64,000 nucleotides of DNA from Pseudoclavibacter terrae (GCF_008831075.1 NZ_WBJX01000001.1:1126515-1190514); one strand, 5' to 3'. Counted from the stretch's first letter, positions 19,441 through 27,459 are shown. A program made the numbers and translations. Notes: generated from the sequence alone by a model not told the origin.

Positions 19441-19477
19441 CCTCCGGGTCGGCTGCGACCCGACTGGACTGTCGGGT
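19441..19477 (-). promoter_or_regulatory. metY leader with two mutually exclusive hairpins (riboswitch-like)
   Basis: In the RNA, ACCCGAC (19477-19471) can pair with GTCGGGT (19464-19458), closing a 6-nt loop. Alternatively CGGGTCG (19462-19456) pairs with CGACCCG (19451-19445), closing a 4-nt loop; this second stem ends on the first G of the GGAGG ribosome site. The two 7-bp stems share bases and cannot form together. This is the layout of a translational on/off switch. I could not identify a known SAM aptamer upstream, so the ligand is unknown. Confidence 0.5.
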
Positions 19478-19553
19478 GGCACCGAGTGTGGCAGTGGGCG
19501 TCCAGGGTGGCAACGGATCGGGACACAAATCGTCACGCGTTGAGCGTTCGCGA

Positions 19554-19582
19554 CATGCGCGCATGCCACGATGGAGGCATGC
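19554..19582. promoter_or_regulatory. Palindromic operator candidate over the SDR start
   Basis: A perfect 12-bp palindrome CATGCGCGCATG (19554-19565) is nested with an inverted repeat GCATGCC/GGCATGC (19561-19567 and 19576-19582). The second arm covers the ATG of the SDR gene. A repressor bound here could block both initiation of the SDR gene and the divergent metY promoter. Confidence 0.35.
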
Positions 19583-20400
19583 CTGAACAACAGAGGACGC
19601 GTGTGGTCGTGGTCACGGGAGCGAGCAGCGGGATCGGCCGTTCGACGGTCAGGTCCCTGCGAGCCGATGGGCGAGAGGTGCTCGCGACGGCTCGCCGTGC
19701 GGATCGACTGGACGAGCTCGCCGCTGAGACCGGGGCGGAGGTGCTCGCCGGCGACATCACGAGCGATTCGTTCGTCGCTGAGCTGCGGGATCGCGCGGCC
19801 GAGCTCGGCGAGGTCGAGGCGCTCGTGAACGTCGCGGGCGGGGCGTTCGGCACCGAGAGCGTCGAAGAGAGCCGCATCGATGACTGGCAGCGGATGTTCG
19901 ACCTGAACGTGCTCGGCACGAAGCGCGTCATCACCGCGTTGCTGCCGCTTCTGCGTGCCTCCGCTGCGAGCAGCCAGGACGAGTTCCCGCACGCCGACAT
20001 CGTCACCGTCACCTCGACGGCCGGGCGAGTCATCTACCAGGGCGGCGGAGGGTACGTCGCGGTCAAGGCGGCCGAGGCGGCCATGATCGGCGTGCTCCGG
20101 CTCGAGCTCGGCGGCGAGCCCATCCGCGTCATCGACATCGCGCCCGGCATGGTGCACACCGACGAGTTCACGCTCAAGCGGATGCGAGGTGACGAGGCGT
20201 CGGCCGCGAAGCTCTACGAGGGTGTCGATCATCCGCTCACGGCCGACGACATCGCTGCGACCATCCAGCTCGCACTGCAGCTGCCCGGGCACGTCAACGT
20301 CGATGAGCTCATCGTGCGGCCGGTGGCCCAGCGTGAGCAGTTCCAGCTGCATCGCGGTCGTCTTGCGATGAAGGACACGGCGAAGGAGTCGAGCGAATGA
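19579..20400 (+). CDS. Short-chain dehydrogenase/reductase
   Basis: A 273-residue classical SDR that should use NAD(P)H on an unknown alcohol or carbonyl. The cofactor motif TGASSGIGR starts near residue 14, NVAGGAFG is the NNAG-like motif, and the catalytic Ser-Tyr-Lys appears as TSTAGRVIYQGGGGYVAVK. The ATG at 19579 is preferred because it sits just before the Rossmann fold. A GGAGG is only 1 nt upstream, too tight for a normal ribosome site, so an upstream in-frame ATG at 19555 or a leaderless start remains possible. The stop overlaps the next gene (ATGA). Confidence 0.85.
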   Translation: MPEQQRTRVVVVTGASSGIGRSTVRSLRADGREVLATARRADRLDELAAETGAEVLAGDITSDSFVAELRDRAAELGEVEALVNVAGGAFGTESVEESRIDDWQRMFDLNVLGTKRVITALLPLLRASAASSQDEFPHADIVTVTSTAGRVIYQGGGGYVAVKAAEAAMIGVLRLELGGEPIRVIDIAPGMVHTDEFTLKRMRGDEASAAKLYEGVDHPLTADDIAATIQLALQLPGHVNVDELIVRPVAQREQFQLHRGRLAMKDTAKESSE

Positions 20401-21128
20401 GCATCTTCCTGGTCGGTGGCGGCGACGGGCCCGGGGTCGAGCTCGCGCTCTCCCAGCTCGCGAGCGACGCGCGCCTGCGGGCCGGTGGCGAGACTCCGGT
20501 CATCGCGATCATCGCGGTCGGGGAAGCACCCCGGCCCGTCGCGGACTGGTTCGCCGACCGTCTGCGGTCGCTGGACCCCGGCGTCCTCGCCACGCCGGTG
20601 CTCGCGCGCAGCACGGAGGCTGGCGAACCGCTCGACGAGATCGACCTCGCGAGCTTCTCGACGGCGCACGCCATCCTCGTCGCCGGCGGGCACACGCCCG
20701 CCTACCTGGCGGCACTGGCGCCACTCGCGACGGACGTTCGTCGCCTCGTCAGCGAGGGGGTGTCGTACCTCGGCTACTCCGCAGGGGCGGCGATCGCGGC
20801 CGACGAGGCCATCATCGGGGGATGGCGCATCGGCGGCGTGCCCGTGGCTCCTGAGGAGTCCGGTGAGGGGCTTGACGAGGTGACGCTCGAGGCGGGACTC
20901 GGGCTGGTCGATCTGACCATCGAGGCGCACGCCGCGCAGTGGGGTCTCGTCGCGCTGTGCGCAGCGAGCATCGAGGCGGGGCTCGCCGAGCGCATCCTCG
21001 CCATCGACGAGGACACGGTTCTCAAGGTGGGGGAGGGTGCACTCGAGATCCTCGGCTCCGGCAGCGTCTGGCAGCTCACTGCAGCTGAGGGCGGCGTCAC
21101 GGTCTCGTCGAGTCGCGCGTCCGGATGA
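20397..21128 (+). CDS. Peptidase S51 family (dipeptidase E-like)
   Basis: A 243-residue protein with the class-I glutamine-amidotransferase-like fold of peptidase S51. The nucleophile is in GYSAGAAIA (Ser near residue 127). [12 protein letters not shown] and the His in [10 protein letters not shown] fit the rest of the active site. Relatives are Asp-specific dipeptidases (PepE) or cyanophycinases; the short length favours a dipeptidase-like role in peptide turnover. It overlaps the SDR gene by 4 nt and the ung gene by 4 nt, so the three are translationally coupled, although their functions are unrelated. Confidence 0.8.
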   Translation: MSIFLVGGGDGPGVELALSQLASDARLRAGGETPVIAIIAVGEAPRPVADWFADRLRSLDPGVLATPVLARSTEAGEPLDEIDLASFSTAHAILVAGGHTPAYLAALAPLATDVRRLVSEGVSYLGYSAGAAIAADEAIIGGWRIGGVPVAPEESGEGLDEVTLEAGLGLVDLTIEAHAAQWGLVALCAASIEAGLAERILAIDEDTVLKVGEGALEILGSGSVWQLTAAEGGVTVSSSRASG

Positions 21129-21847
21129 CCGGGCCCGCGGGGCTCGCGGACCTCGCGCGACTCGACCAGGGCTGGGCCAGCGCGCTCGAATCGGAGGCTG
21201 GGACACTCGCCCAGATCGACCTTCGCCTCGAGGCGGAGGTCGAGGCAGGTCGCGGATTCCTTCCCGCCGCAGAGCACGTCCTGCGGGCCTTCACGCAGCC
21301 CCTGGATCAGGTGCGCGTGCTGATCGTCGGTCAGGATCCGTACCCGACGCCCGGACACCCCATCGGCCTCTCGTTCGCGACCGACACGCACGTGCGGCCT
21401 CTCCCGCGCAGTCTCGCCAACATCTACCGGGAGCTGCACGACGACCTCGGCATCGAGCCGGCGGTGAGCGGTGACCTCTCACGCTGGAGCGAGCAGGGCG
21501 TCCTCCTGCTGAACCGGGTGCTCACGGTCTCCCCTGGGGCGGCGGGGTCGCATCGCGGCCTCGGGTGGCAGGCGGTCACCGATGCCGCGATCGCGGCGCT
21601 CGTCGCCAGGCAGACGCCGCTCGTCGCGATCCTGTGGGGCAAGGACGCGCAGGCCCTGGCCCCGATGCTGGGCGAGACCCCGCGCATCGAGAGTCCGCAC
21701 CCGAGCCCGCTGTCCGCATCCAGGGGGTTCTTCGGCTCGCGACCCTTCTCCAGGGCCAACGAGCTTCTGCGTGACCAGGGAGCTGCCCCGGTCGACTGGC
21801 GCGTCGAGACGACGGACAGCGTCGTCTCGACGCCGTCCCTCTTCTGA
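21125..21847 (+). CDS. ung: Uracil-DNA glycosylase, family 1
   Basis: A 240-residue base-excision repair enzyme that removes uracil arising from cytosine deamination, an important lesion in a GC-rich genome. The water-activating motif GQDPYP is at about residues 68-73 and the DNA-intercalation loop [18 protein letters not shown] near residue 192. It starts within the end of the S51 peptidase gene (ATGA). The C-terminal tail ([15 protein letters not shown]) is not conserved in the family. It ends a three-gene operon; the following amidase has its own ribosome site. Confidence 0.95.
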   Translation: MTGPAGLADLARLDQGWASALESEAGTLAQIDLRLEAEVEAGRGFLPAAEHVLRAFTQPLDQVRVLIVGQDPYPTPGHPIGLSFATDTHVRPLPRSLANIYRELHDDLGIEPAVSGDLSRWSEQGVLLLNRVLTVSPGAAGSHRGLGWQAVTDAAIAALVARQTPLVAILWGKDAQALAPMLGETPRIESPHPSPLSASRGFFGSRPFSRANELLRDQGAAPVDWRVETTDSVVSTPSLF

Positions 21848-21893
21848 CTCTTCCCATCCGGGCGTGACGTGCCCGCTCCTCGAAAGGCACACC

Positions 21894-23345
21894 ATGAGCG
21901 AACCGCTGCACGAACTCGGCGCCATGAGGCAACGGGAGCTGATCGCCACCGGCGAGCTCTCGCCCGTCGACCTCGCAAGCGCCTATCTCAGAAGGATCGA
22001 CGCCGACGCGGGCAGGTCGGGCGCGTTCATCACCGTGACGCACGAACGCGCACTCGACCGGGCGCTCCGGCTCGAGCAGGACCCACAGGCCCGCTCGTGG
22101 CGCGTTGACAGACGCTCAGCCCCGCTCTGGGGCATGCCGTTCGCGGACAAAGACCTCGAGCCTCGTGCCGGCGTGCCCACGACGTTCGGCTCCCGAGCCT
22201 TCGCCGACCATGTGCCCGAGGTGAGCTCGCCGCTGGTCGAGACGATGGACGCCGCTGGCGGCGTCAGTCTTGGCAAAACGAACACCCCGGAGTTCGGGCT
22301 CCCCGCGTACACCGAGAACGCGGTCGCCGCCCCGGCCGTCACCCCGTGGGGCTCCGGGCTCGGTGCTGGCGGCTCCTCAGGTGGAGCCGCCGCCGCTGTC
22401 GCCGCTGGACTGCTGCCCTTCGCGCCGGGCTCGGACGGCGGAGGCTCCATCCGCATCCCCGCCGCGGCCTGCGGGCTCGTCGGCCTCAAGCCGAGCCGAG
22501 GTCGCGTGCCAGACGGTTCGGGCGTCGGGTCGCTGGCCGGGCTGCCAGTCGCCGGGCCGCTCGCGAGGACAACAGCGGATGCGGCGCTGCTGCTCGACGG
22601 CATGATCGCCCGCCGCGCCGACGGAGATCAGGCCGACCGGAGCGCGCTGACGGCTCCGGCGGGGGAGCGTTCCTACGTCGACGCGCTGGAGATGCCCGTC
22701 CGAAGACTCCGCATCGGCTTCAGCACGTGGTCGCCGTGGTCGACCCACTACGCGATCGACCTCGACGATGAGGTCGCCGAGGTCTTCGAGGCGACCAAAG
22801 AGCACCTCGCCAGGCTCGGGCACGAGCTCCTGCCCTCGACCCCGGTGGATGCGCCCGAATACGTCGACGCGTTCCGCACGGTCTGGCAAGCGGGAGCATC
22901 CACCATTCCGCTCGAGGGGGAAGCACTCGAGGCGCTCGAGCCGTTGACGCGCTGGCTGGTCGGCGTTGGAAGGACGAAGTCGGCGGCGGAGCTGGCCGCC
23001 GCGCTCGCTTCGCTGGGTGCGTTCGAGCGCAGCATCATCGCCCAGTACTCGGAGTTCGACGTCGTGCTGACCCCGACCCTGGCGATGACGCAGAGGCCGC
23101 TGGGATGGTTCGACGCAGCGGACGGGGAGCGGAACTTCGAGCAGCAGTGCCAGTTCACGCCGTACACCTCGTACGTGAACGTGACAGGCCTGCCCGCGAT
23201 CACGATGCCGGCGGGTTCAGCGCGCGGTCTGCCGGTCGGCGTGCAGGCCATCGGGCGCCCGGGGGATGACGCGACGCTGCTTCGACTCTCCATGGAGCTC
23301 GAGCGGGAGCTGGACTGGCCGAGGCGGTATCCGCCCACGTGGTGA
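21894..23345 (+). CDS. Amidase, amidase-signature family
   Basis: A 483-residue amidase-signature hydrolase with the Ser-cisSer-Lys triad: Lys in GMPFADKDLEPRAG and the Gly/Ser-rich GSGLGAGGSSGGAAAAVA. Substrate classes in the family range from Glu-tRNA(Gln) to small aliphatic and aryl amides. No gatB or gatC neighbour is present, so this is not the GatA subunit but a free-standing amidase. ATG at 21894 follows AAAGG. It ends 22 nt before the convergent HExxH gene. Confidence 0.88.
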   Translation: MSEPLHELGAMRQRELIATGELSPVDLASAYLRRIDADAGRSGAFITVTHERALDRALRLEQDPQARSWRVDRRSAPLWGMPFADKDLEPRAGVPTTFGSRAFADHVPEVSSPLVETMDAAGGVSLGKTNTPEFGLPAYTENAVAAPAVTPWGSGLGAGGSSGGAAAAVAAGLLPFAPGSDGGGSIRIPAAACGLVGLKPSRGRVPDGSGVGSLAGLPVAGPLARTTADAALLLDGMIARRADGDQADRSALTAPAGERSYVDALEMPVRRLRIGFSTWSPWSTHYAIDLDDEVAEVFEATKEHLARLGHELLPSTPVDAPEYVDAFRTVWQAGASTIPLEGEALEALEPLTRWLVGVGRTKSAAELAAALASLGAFERSIIAQYSEFDVVLTPTLAMTQRPLGWFDAADGERNFEQQCQFTPYTSYVNVTGLPAITMPAGSARGLPVGVQAIGRPGDDATLLRLSMELERELDWPRRYPPTW

Positions 23346-23367
23346 GCGGCGACGTGCTCTCGTACGG

Positions 23368-23763
23368 TCAGCCGCGAGCGGCTGGGCGCCGACGTGGCGG
23401 CAGGTAGTTGCCGTCTTCCAGACCGGCTTCGATCTCGAAGCGGTTCTTGAGCGGGTCGAATCCGGCGAGCCAGTACAGGGGCGGGAACAGGAAGCCGTGG
23501 CGCTTCCACTGCTCGACGTGCACTCGCTCGTGGCGGAACACCCGCTCGCCGACGACGTCGCGCGTCAGGTAGACACGGCCGACGCAGGTCCCTCCTCGGC
23601 GGAAGACCCACTTCGGGAGACCGCGACAGACGATGAGCCCGTCGTGCACCTCCACCCGGCCCGTCGAGAGCGGGACTCCGACGACGAGGCCGACGACCGT
23701 CGCCGCGTGGTACCCGAGTCGCGAGATCGGCGAGTCGAGGAACAGGCTCTTGAGGGGGTTCAT
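23368..23763 (-). CDS. Small protein with HExxH motif and one hydrophobic segment
   Basis: A 131-residue protein with no function I can name. It has a hydrophobic stretch at residues 18-33 (YHAATVVGLVVGVPLS) and then a zinc-metallopeptidase-like motif H78-E-R-V-H82 followed by EQ. A possible third ligand is in NRFEIEAG (Glu 110 or 112). The layout resembles minimal zincins and DUF4157-type HExxHxxQ proteins, so a small membrane-bound metalloprotease is a fair hypothesis. ATG at 23761-23763 is the only start that leaves the segment intact. It lies downstream of pspA but behind a terminator. Confidence 0.7.
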   Translation of the reverse strand: MNPLKSLFLDSPISRLGYHAATVVGLVVGVPLSTGRVEVHDGLIVCRGLPKWVFRRGGTCVGRVYLTRDVVGERVFRHERVHVEQWKRHGFLFPPLYWLAGFDPLKNRFEIEAGLEDGNYLPPRRRPAARG

Positions 23764-23818
23764 GGTGACGGCCTTCCGACGCTGACTGTGGTGCCTCGAA
23801 AGGCTGGGAGAGAAGGAC

Positions 23819-23857
23819 GCCGCTGAGACCCGACCGTGTGCGACGGGTCTCAGCGGC
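23819..23857 (-). terminator. Intrinsic-type terminator after pspA
   Basis: Perfect 13-bp arms at 23819-23831 (GCCGCTGAGACCC) and 23845-23857 with a 13-nt loop. It lies 22 nt past the pspA stop and before the HExxH gene. A T-run is weak, as is common in actinobacteria. Confidence 0.65.
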
Positions 23858-23878
23858 GAACACTGCCGGCTTCGATGC

Positions 23879-24634
23879 CTAGAAGCTCTGCTCCGGGGCA
23901 TCGATGGCGGCGGGGGCACGCTGCCCCTGCTTGAGCGCGGCGAGGCGCGCCTCGACCTCGGTCAGCTTGCCGAGGTCCTCGAGCTGGTTGAACTGCGAGT
24001 CGAGGCTCGAGGTCTGCAGCTCCTGCTGGCCACGGACGAGCGCCTCCTGGCGACGCACCTTCTCCTCGAAGCGGCCGAGGTCGCTCGTCGGGTCCATGAC
24101 GTTGATGCTGCCGAGGGCCTCGTTGACCTTCTGCTGCGCCTCAGCCGTCTTGGCGCGGGCGGCGAGCTGGTCGCGCTTGGCGCCGAGCTGGCGCAGCTTC
24201 TCGCGCATGCCCTCGAGGCCGCCCTTCAGCTGGTCGACGACCTGCGTCTGGGCGCGGATCTGCGGTTCGGCGGTGCGGGCCTCGGTCTCGGACTCGATCT
24301 GGCGTGAGAGCGCGACCTTCGCGAGGTTGTCGAACTTCTGCGCGTCGACCTCGTCGTTCGCGGCACGGAGCTCGTCGGCCTTCCGGCTCGCGGCGAGCGC
24401 CTTGTTGCCCCACTCTGACGCGGCCTGCACGTCCTCGCGGTAGTCATCTTCCAGCATGCGCAGCTGGCCGATGGTCTGCGCGATGGCCGACTCGGCTTCC
24501 TTGATGTTGGCCGTGAAGTCGCGAATGAGCTGGTCGATCATGAGCTGCGGGTCTTCCGCGTTGTCGATGAGCGAGTTGATGTTCGCGCGGACGAGCTGGC
24601 TGATTCGTCCGAAGATGGACTGCTTGTTGGACAT
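23879..24634 (-). CDS. pspA: Phage shock protein A / IM30 family
   Basis: A 251-residue, almost wholly alpha-helical coiled-coil protein that binds the inner membrane face and protects the proton motive force during envelope stress. Family signatures are FGRISQLVRANINSLID at the N-end, DNAEDPQLMIDQLIRDF, and long heptad-rich helices to about residue 225. It starts with ATG after AAGGAAG. The upstream neighbour on the same strand (98 nt away) is a TPM-domain membrane protein, so the two form a membrane-stress pair. No PspB/C or ClgR homologue is seen here. Confidence 0.93.
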   Translation of the reverse strand: MSNKQSIFGRISQLVRANINSLIDNAEDPQLMIDQLIRDFTANIKEAESAIAQTIGQLRMLEDDYREDVQAASEWGNKALAASRKADELRAANDEVDAQKFDNLAKVALSRQIESETEARTAEPQIRAQTQVVDQLKGGLEGMREKLRQLGAKRDQLAARAKTAEAQQKVNEALGSINVMDPTSDLGRFEEKVRRQEALVRGQQELQTSSLDSQFNQLEDLGKLTEVEARLAALKQGQRAPAAIDAPEQSF

Positions 24635-24732
24635 CGAGTGCTTCCTTCTTGCTGGTCGGTTCCTGATGGTCCCTGGTGGATGGCCGTGCTGGGGGTGGTG
24701 TGCGTGTGGGCTGTGTGTTTCCGGGAGCTGCG

Positions 24733-26823
24733 TCAGCGCCGCCGGCCGCCGCCCGAGGAGCGGAAGCCGCCGCCTGAGGAGCGGAAGCCTCCGGACGATC
24801 TGAACCCGGAGGAGCCGCCTGAGCGTCGGCTGGAGCCGCCTCCCCAGGAGCTTCCGCCTCCCCAGGAGCTCCGGCTCGAGGAGCCGCTGTTGCTGATGAG
24901 GCCGCCGAGGATCCCGCCGAGGAGCCCCGAGTCGAAGCTGCTGTTCGAGCTGCCGCCAGACGCCATGCCCCAGCTCTGCTCGTAGCCGCTGCGCTGCATC
25001 TGCACCTGGCTCCTCGCCTGCTCGGTCGCCCGTTCGGCGAGGCTGATCGCGCTCTTGGCTCGCTGCATCGCCTCTTCCGGCTGCGTCGCGGCGAGCTGCT
25101 CTGCCGTTCGGAGCTCCGTCTCTGCCTGCTGGATGCGGGCGCGCGGTTCGCTCTCGACGGCGCCGCGTCGTCCGTCGATGAACTGGAGCCCTCCCGTGAC
25201 TGCGGAGCGCGCTTGTGCCAGCGCCACATCGAGCTGACGGCGCACACCGGCGAGGCGCTCGTGCTCGTCCAGCAGCGATGCGATGGCGGTGTCGAGCGCC
25301 TCGTCTGCCTCGCGCAGAGCCCCGAGGGTTCGGAGGGGGTCAGCCGCTGCTGCTCCGCCGGAGCGGGCCCGGCCGATGGCCTCCTGGGCAGCTGTCTGCG
25401 CTGCGGCCGCCGCGGCGGCGACGTCTGGTTGCAGTGACGCCTGCTGGACGAGCTGGGAGCTGCGCGCGAGGCCCGATTCCAGCTCCCCGATCTCCTGGCG
25501 GATGAGCTGCTCCGCGTTCTCCAGGTCGCTCGCTGCCGCGCCGATCGAGCCCAGCACCGAGCTCACCCGTGCGAGCGCGAGCTGCGCGTCACTGATGTCG
25601 ACCGCTGCGGGCCCGGTCCGGCCCTCCCGCAGACCGCCGTCCGCATTCTCCGTCTCCGTGCGAGCCAGCGCGAGCAGCTCCCTCGCGTGCTGTGTGGAAT
25701 CGTCGACGGTCGAGAGCGCCTGTGCGCTGTAGCGTGCGCGGAGGGCCGTCAGCTGCGACTCGGCACCCTGCATCTGCCCTTCCAGACGGTCGAGCTCGCC
25801 CCGCACCTGCCTGAGCAGCTCCGGCGCATTGCGTTCCATGTCCCGGAGCTTCTCGAATCGCGCGGCCTGCTCGGCGACGCGCTGCTCGGCCTGGTTCGCG
25901 AAGCCGAGGATGGCCTCGTTCATCTGGATCTTGGCGGGCTCCGGCTCCGGGGTCGCGTCGAGGTACTGCCCCTGGACGTCGAACGCTCGTCGCAGCTGCT
26001 CGCGCGCATCCGCGACTGCCGCCCGGTACTCGGCAACCGGTTCCTGGCCGAACTGCGCCTCGGCGAAGCTCACCTCCTGGTCTGCGGCGGTCACGAGGTT
26101 GTCGACCCTGACGAGCTCGCCGGCGGCGCGCTGCGCCAGCTGCTCGAGCTGCGCCTGGCGCTGGGCCTGGGTTGCTCGCTCGCCCTGCTTCTTCTTGCGT
26201 CGCGCCAGGAGAACGACGACCAGGATGATGACGGCCACGACGACGATGAATCCGCCCACGAAGAGGAAGATCGGCCCCGCGTCAATGCTCGGTGCAGTTC
26301 CGGCCGGCCCGCTTCCTGCGCCCGTCAGCTCCTGGCGGAGGGAGTCGGCGGCAGAGACAGCGGCTTGGCCGTAGTCGCCTGCATCGAGGTTCGGCGCGAT
26401 GGACTGCGTCTCGATGTCGCGAAGCGCCCCGTCTCCGAGAGGGAACGTGCTGTCGGTGTTGAGCCCGAAGTCGAGCTGATCGACGCCGACGTAGAGGATG
26501 ACCGCCTCCGAGCCGAGGTCGTTGACGGACGCGAACTCGCTCGCCCAGTCGAACCCCGCGCTCGGGTTCGAGAATCGATCGACGATCGCGAAGTACATGG
26601 TGAAGTCCGTGTCCGCCTCCAGAGCGGAGATCGCCTGCTCGATGTCGGCGGTCTCGCCAGTGACGAGCCCGTCTGGGTCGAAGATGTGCCCGTCGGGGGA
26701 ACCCGGGCTCGCAGCCGGCGCTACGGCAGAGGAAGTGATCGGAGAGACCTCGGCGGATGCTGGCGCACTCGTCCCGAGGAGTGCAGCGGCAACGATGCCG
26801 AGCAGAGAGAGCACACGACGCAC
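24733..26823 (-). CDS. TPM-domain protein with signal peptide, TM helix and coiled coil
   Basis: A 696-residue envelope protein. A signal peptide (LSLLGIVAAALLGTSAPASA) is followed by a TPM domain (about residues 40-160; DPDGLVTGETADIEQ, SEAVILYVGVDQLDFGLN). A transmembrane helix lies near residues 183-205 and ends in ARRKKK. The rest is a long cytoplasmic Gln/Ala/Glu-rich coiled coil and a Gly/Ser/Arg tail with repeated GFRSSGG. TPM domains are found in photosystem repair (TLP18.3/Psb32) and in membrane stress proteins. GTG at 26821-26823 is chosen because it begins the signal peptide. It lies just upstream of pspA and the shared coiled-coil nature suggests a joint job. Confidence 0.85.
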   Translation of the reverse strand: MRRVLSLLGIVAAALLGTSAPASAEVSPITSSAVAPAASPGSPDGHIFDPDGLVTGETADIEQAISALEADTDFTMYFAIVDRFSNPSAGFDWASEFASVNDLGSEAVILYVGVDQLDFGLNTDSTFPLGDGALRDIETQSIAPNLDAGDYGQAAVSAADSLRQELTGAGSGPAGTAPSIDAGPIFLFVGGFIVVVAVIILVVVLLARRKKKQGERATQAQRQAQLEQLAQRAAGELVRVDNLVTAADQEVSFAEAQFGQEPVAEYRAAVADAREQLRRAFDVQGQYLDATPEPEPAKIQMNEAILGFANQAEQRVAEQAARFEKLRDMERNAPELLRQVRGELDRLEGQMQGAESQLTALRARYSAQALSTVDDSTQHARELLALARTETENADGGLREGRTGPAAVDISDAQLALARVSSVLGSIGAAASDLENAEQLIRQEIGELESGLARSSQLVQQASLQPDVAAAAAAAQTAAQEAIGRARSGGAAAADPLRTLGALREADEALDTAIASLLDEHERLAGVRRQLDVALAQARSAVTGGLQFIDGRRGAVESEPRARIQQAETELRTAEQLAATQPEEAMQRAKSAISLAERATEQARSQVQMQRSGYEQSWGMASGGSSNSSFDSGLLGGILGGLISNSGSSSRSSWGGGSSWGGGSSRRSGGSSGFRSSGGFRSSGGGFRSSGGGRRR
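24738..24970 (-). repeat. Gly/Ser/Arg-rich low-complexity tail of the TPM protein
   Basis: The last about 75 codons encode short imperfect repeats such as SWGGGSS and GGFRSSGG ending in GRRR. The DNA carries matching short repeats, so copy number may vary between strains. A disordered, positively charged tail of this kind could bind lipids or nucleic acid. Confidence 0.7.
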
Positions 26824-27014
26824 GGAGACCCCTTTCTGGCCGGTCAGCGGCCTCGGTCGTAACGCTAGCGGGACCAAGCCGTGAAGAACGTGATTGTTGT
26901 GCGCGTCGTCGCCGCGCGGGTGAACACGTTGGGAACACCGGGCGTCGTGGGGGTGGCCAACGTGAGCACTCGGTGACAATCGGGCGTCGATGTGTGATTC
27001 CGCATGGAGTTCCG

Positions 27015-27020
27015 TAGAAT
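27015..27020 (+). promoter_or_regulatory. Candidate -10 (TAGAAT) for the DivIVA gene
   Basis: TAGAAT predicts a start near 27027, giving a leader of about 55 nt that opens with the hairpin at 27030-27052. The gene has a standard Shine-Dalgarno, so it is leadered. Confidence 0.4.
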
Positions 27021-27029
27021 TGTCGTGCA

Positions 27030-27056
27030 CCGGACAAGCGCTCCTTGTCCGGTTTT
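27030..27056 (+). promoter_or_regulatory. 5' leader hairpin plus T4 before the DivIVA gene
   Basis: A perfect 9-bp stem CCGGACAAG/CTTGTCCGG (27030-27038 and 27044-27052) with a 5-nt loop is followed directly by TTTT. It sits at the expected 5' end of the mRNA, 24 nt before the Shine-Dalgarno region. It could be an attenuator, a stabilising cap hairpin, or a terminator for rightward read-through. Confidence 0.5.
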
Positions 27057-27080
27057 CACATGAGACACAGGAGGTCCAAC

Positions 27081-27383
27081 GTGCGAAGTGAAGACGTACG
27101 CACCAAGCGGTTCAACGCGCTGAAGTTCGACGGCTGCTACGACGTGCAGGAGGTCGACCAGTTCCTCGACCAGGCGGCGGCAACGCTGGAGGCGTTCGAG
27201 AGCGGCCGCCCTGAGGAGGCCCAGATCGCCGGAGCCCACGAGGTCGAGGCAGTGAAGTTCACCTCGCGGGTCTACGAGCGCGGCTACTCGGCGCAGGAGG
27301 TCGACGTGTTCCTGGAGGAGCTTGCCGACGCCATCGCGCGGTACAAGCGCTCGGAACCCGCCACCGACGCGCAGGGGGCGTGA
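27081..27383 (+). CDS. DivIVA-domain protein with two motif repeats
   Basis: A 100-residue protein made of two copies of the DivIVA-like membrane-binding motif. The first copy reads KRFNALKFDGCYDVQEVDQF and the second VKFTSRVYERGYSAQEVDVF. True Wag31/DivIVA has one such motif and a long coiled coil, which is missing here. It may be a small curvature- or pole-associated protein, or a partner of DivIVA, but its job is unknown. GTG at 27081 is preceded by an ideal CAGGAGG. An upstream in-frame start would run into the leader hairpin and is unlikely. Confidence 0.8.
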   Translation: MRSEDVRTKRFNALKFDGCYDVQEVDQFLDQAAATLEAFESGRPEEAQIAGAHEVEAVKFTSRVYERGYSAQEVDVFLEELADAIARYKRSEPATDAQGA

Positions 27384-27416
27384 ACCGGGTCCATCACCCG
27401 CTCCTCGTGGGTCTTG

Positions 27417-27430
27417 TTAGGCTGTCCTAA
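27417..27430 (+). promoter_or_regulatory. DtxR/IdeR-like iron box overlapping a -10
   Basis: TTAGGCTGTCCTAA is a 14-bp element with perfect TTAGG/CCTAA arms. It matches the downstream part of the iron-box consensus with two central differences. It contains a TAGGCT hexamer (27418-27423) that can act as the -10 of the siderophore-interacting protein gene, so a bound iron repressor would block the promoter. Confidence 0.6.
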
Positions 27431-27459
27431 CTCGTACCGCCACCGTCAGGAGCCCCCAC

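Noticed and set aside
19435-19578. Known SAM-I or SAM-IV riboswitch upstream of metY
   Set aside because: I could not match the conserved aptamer core; only the switch-like hairpins are supported, so no class is named.
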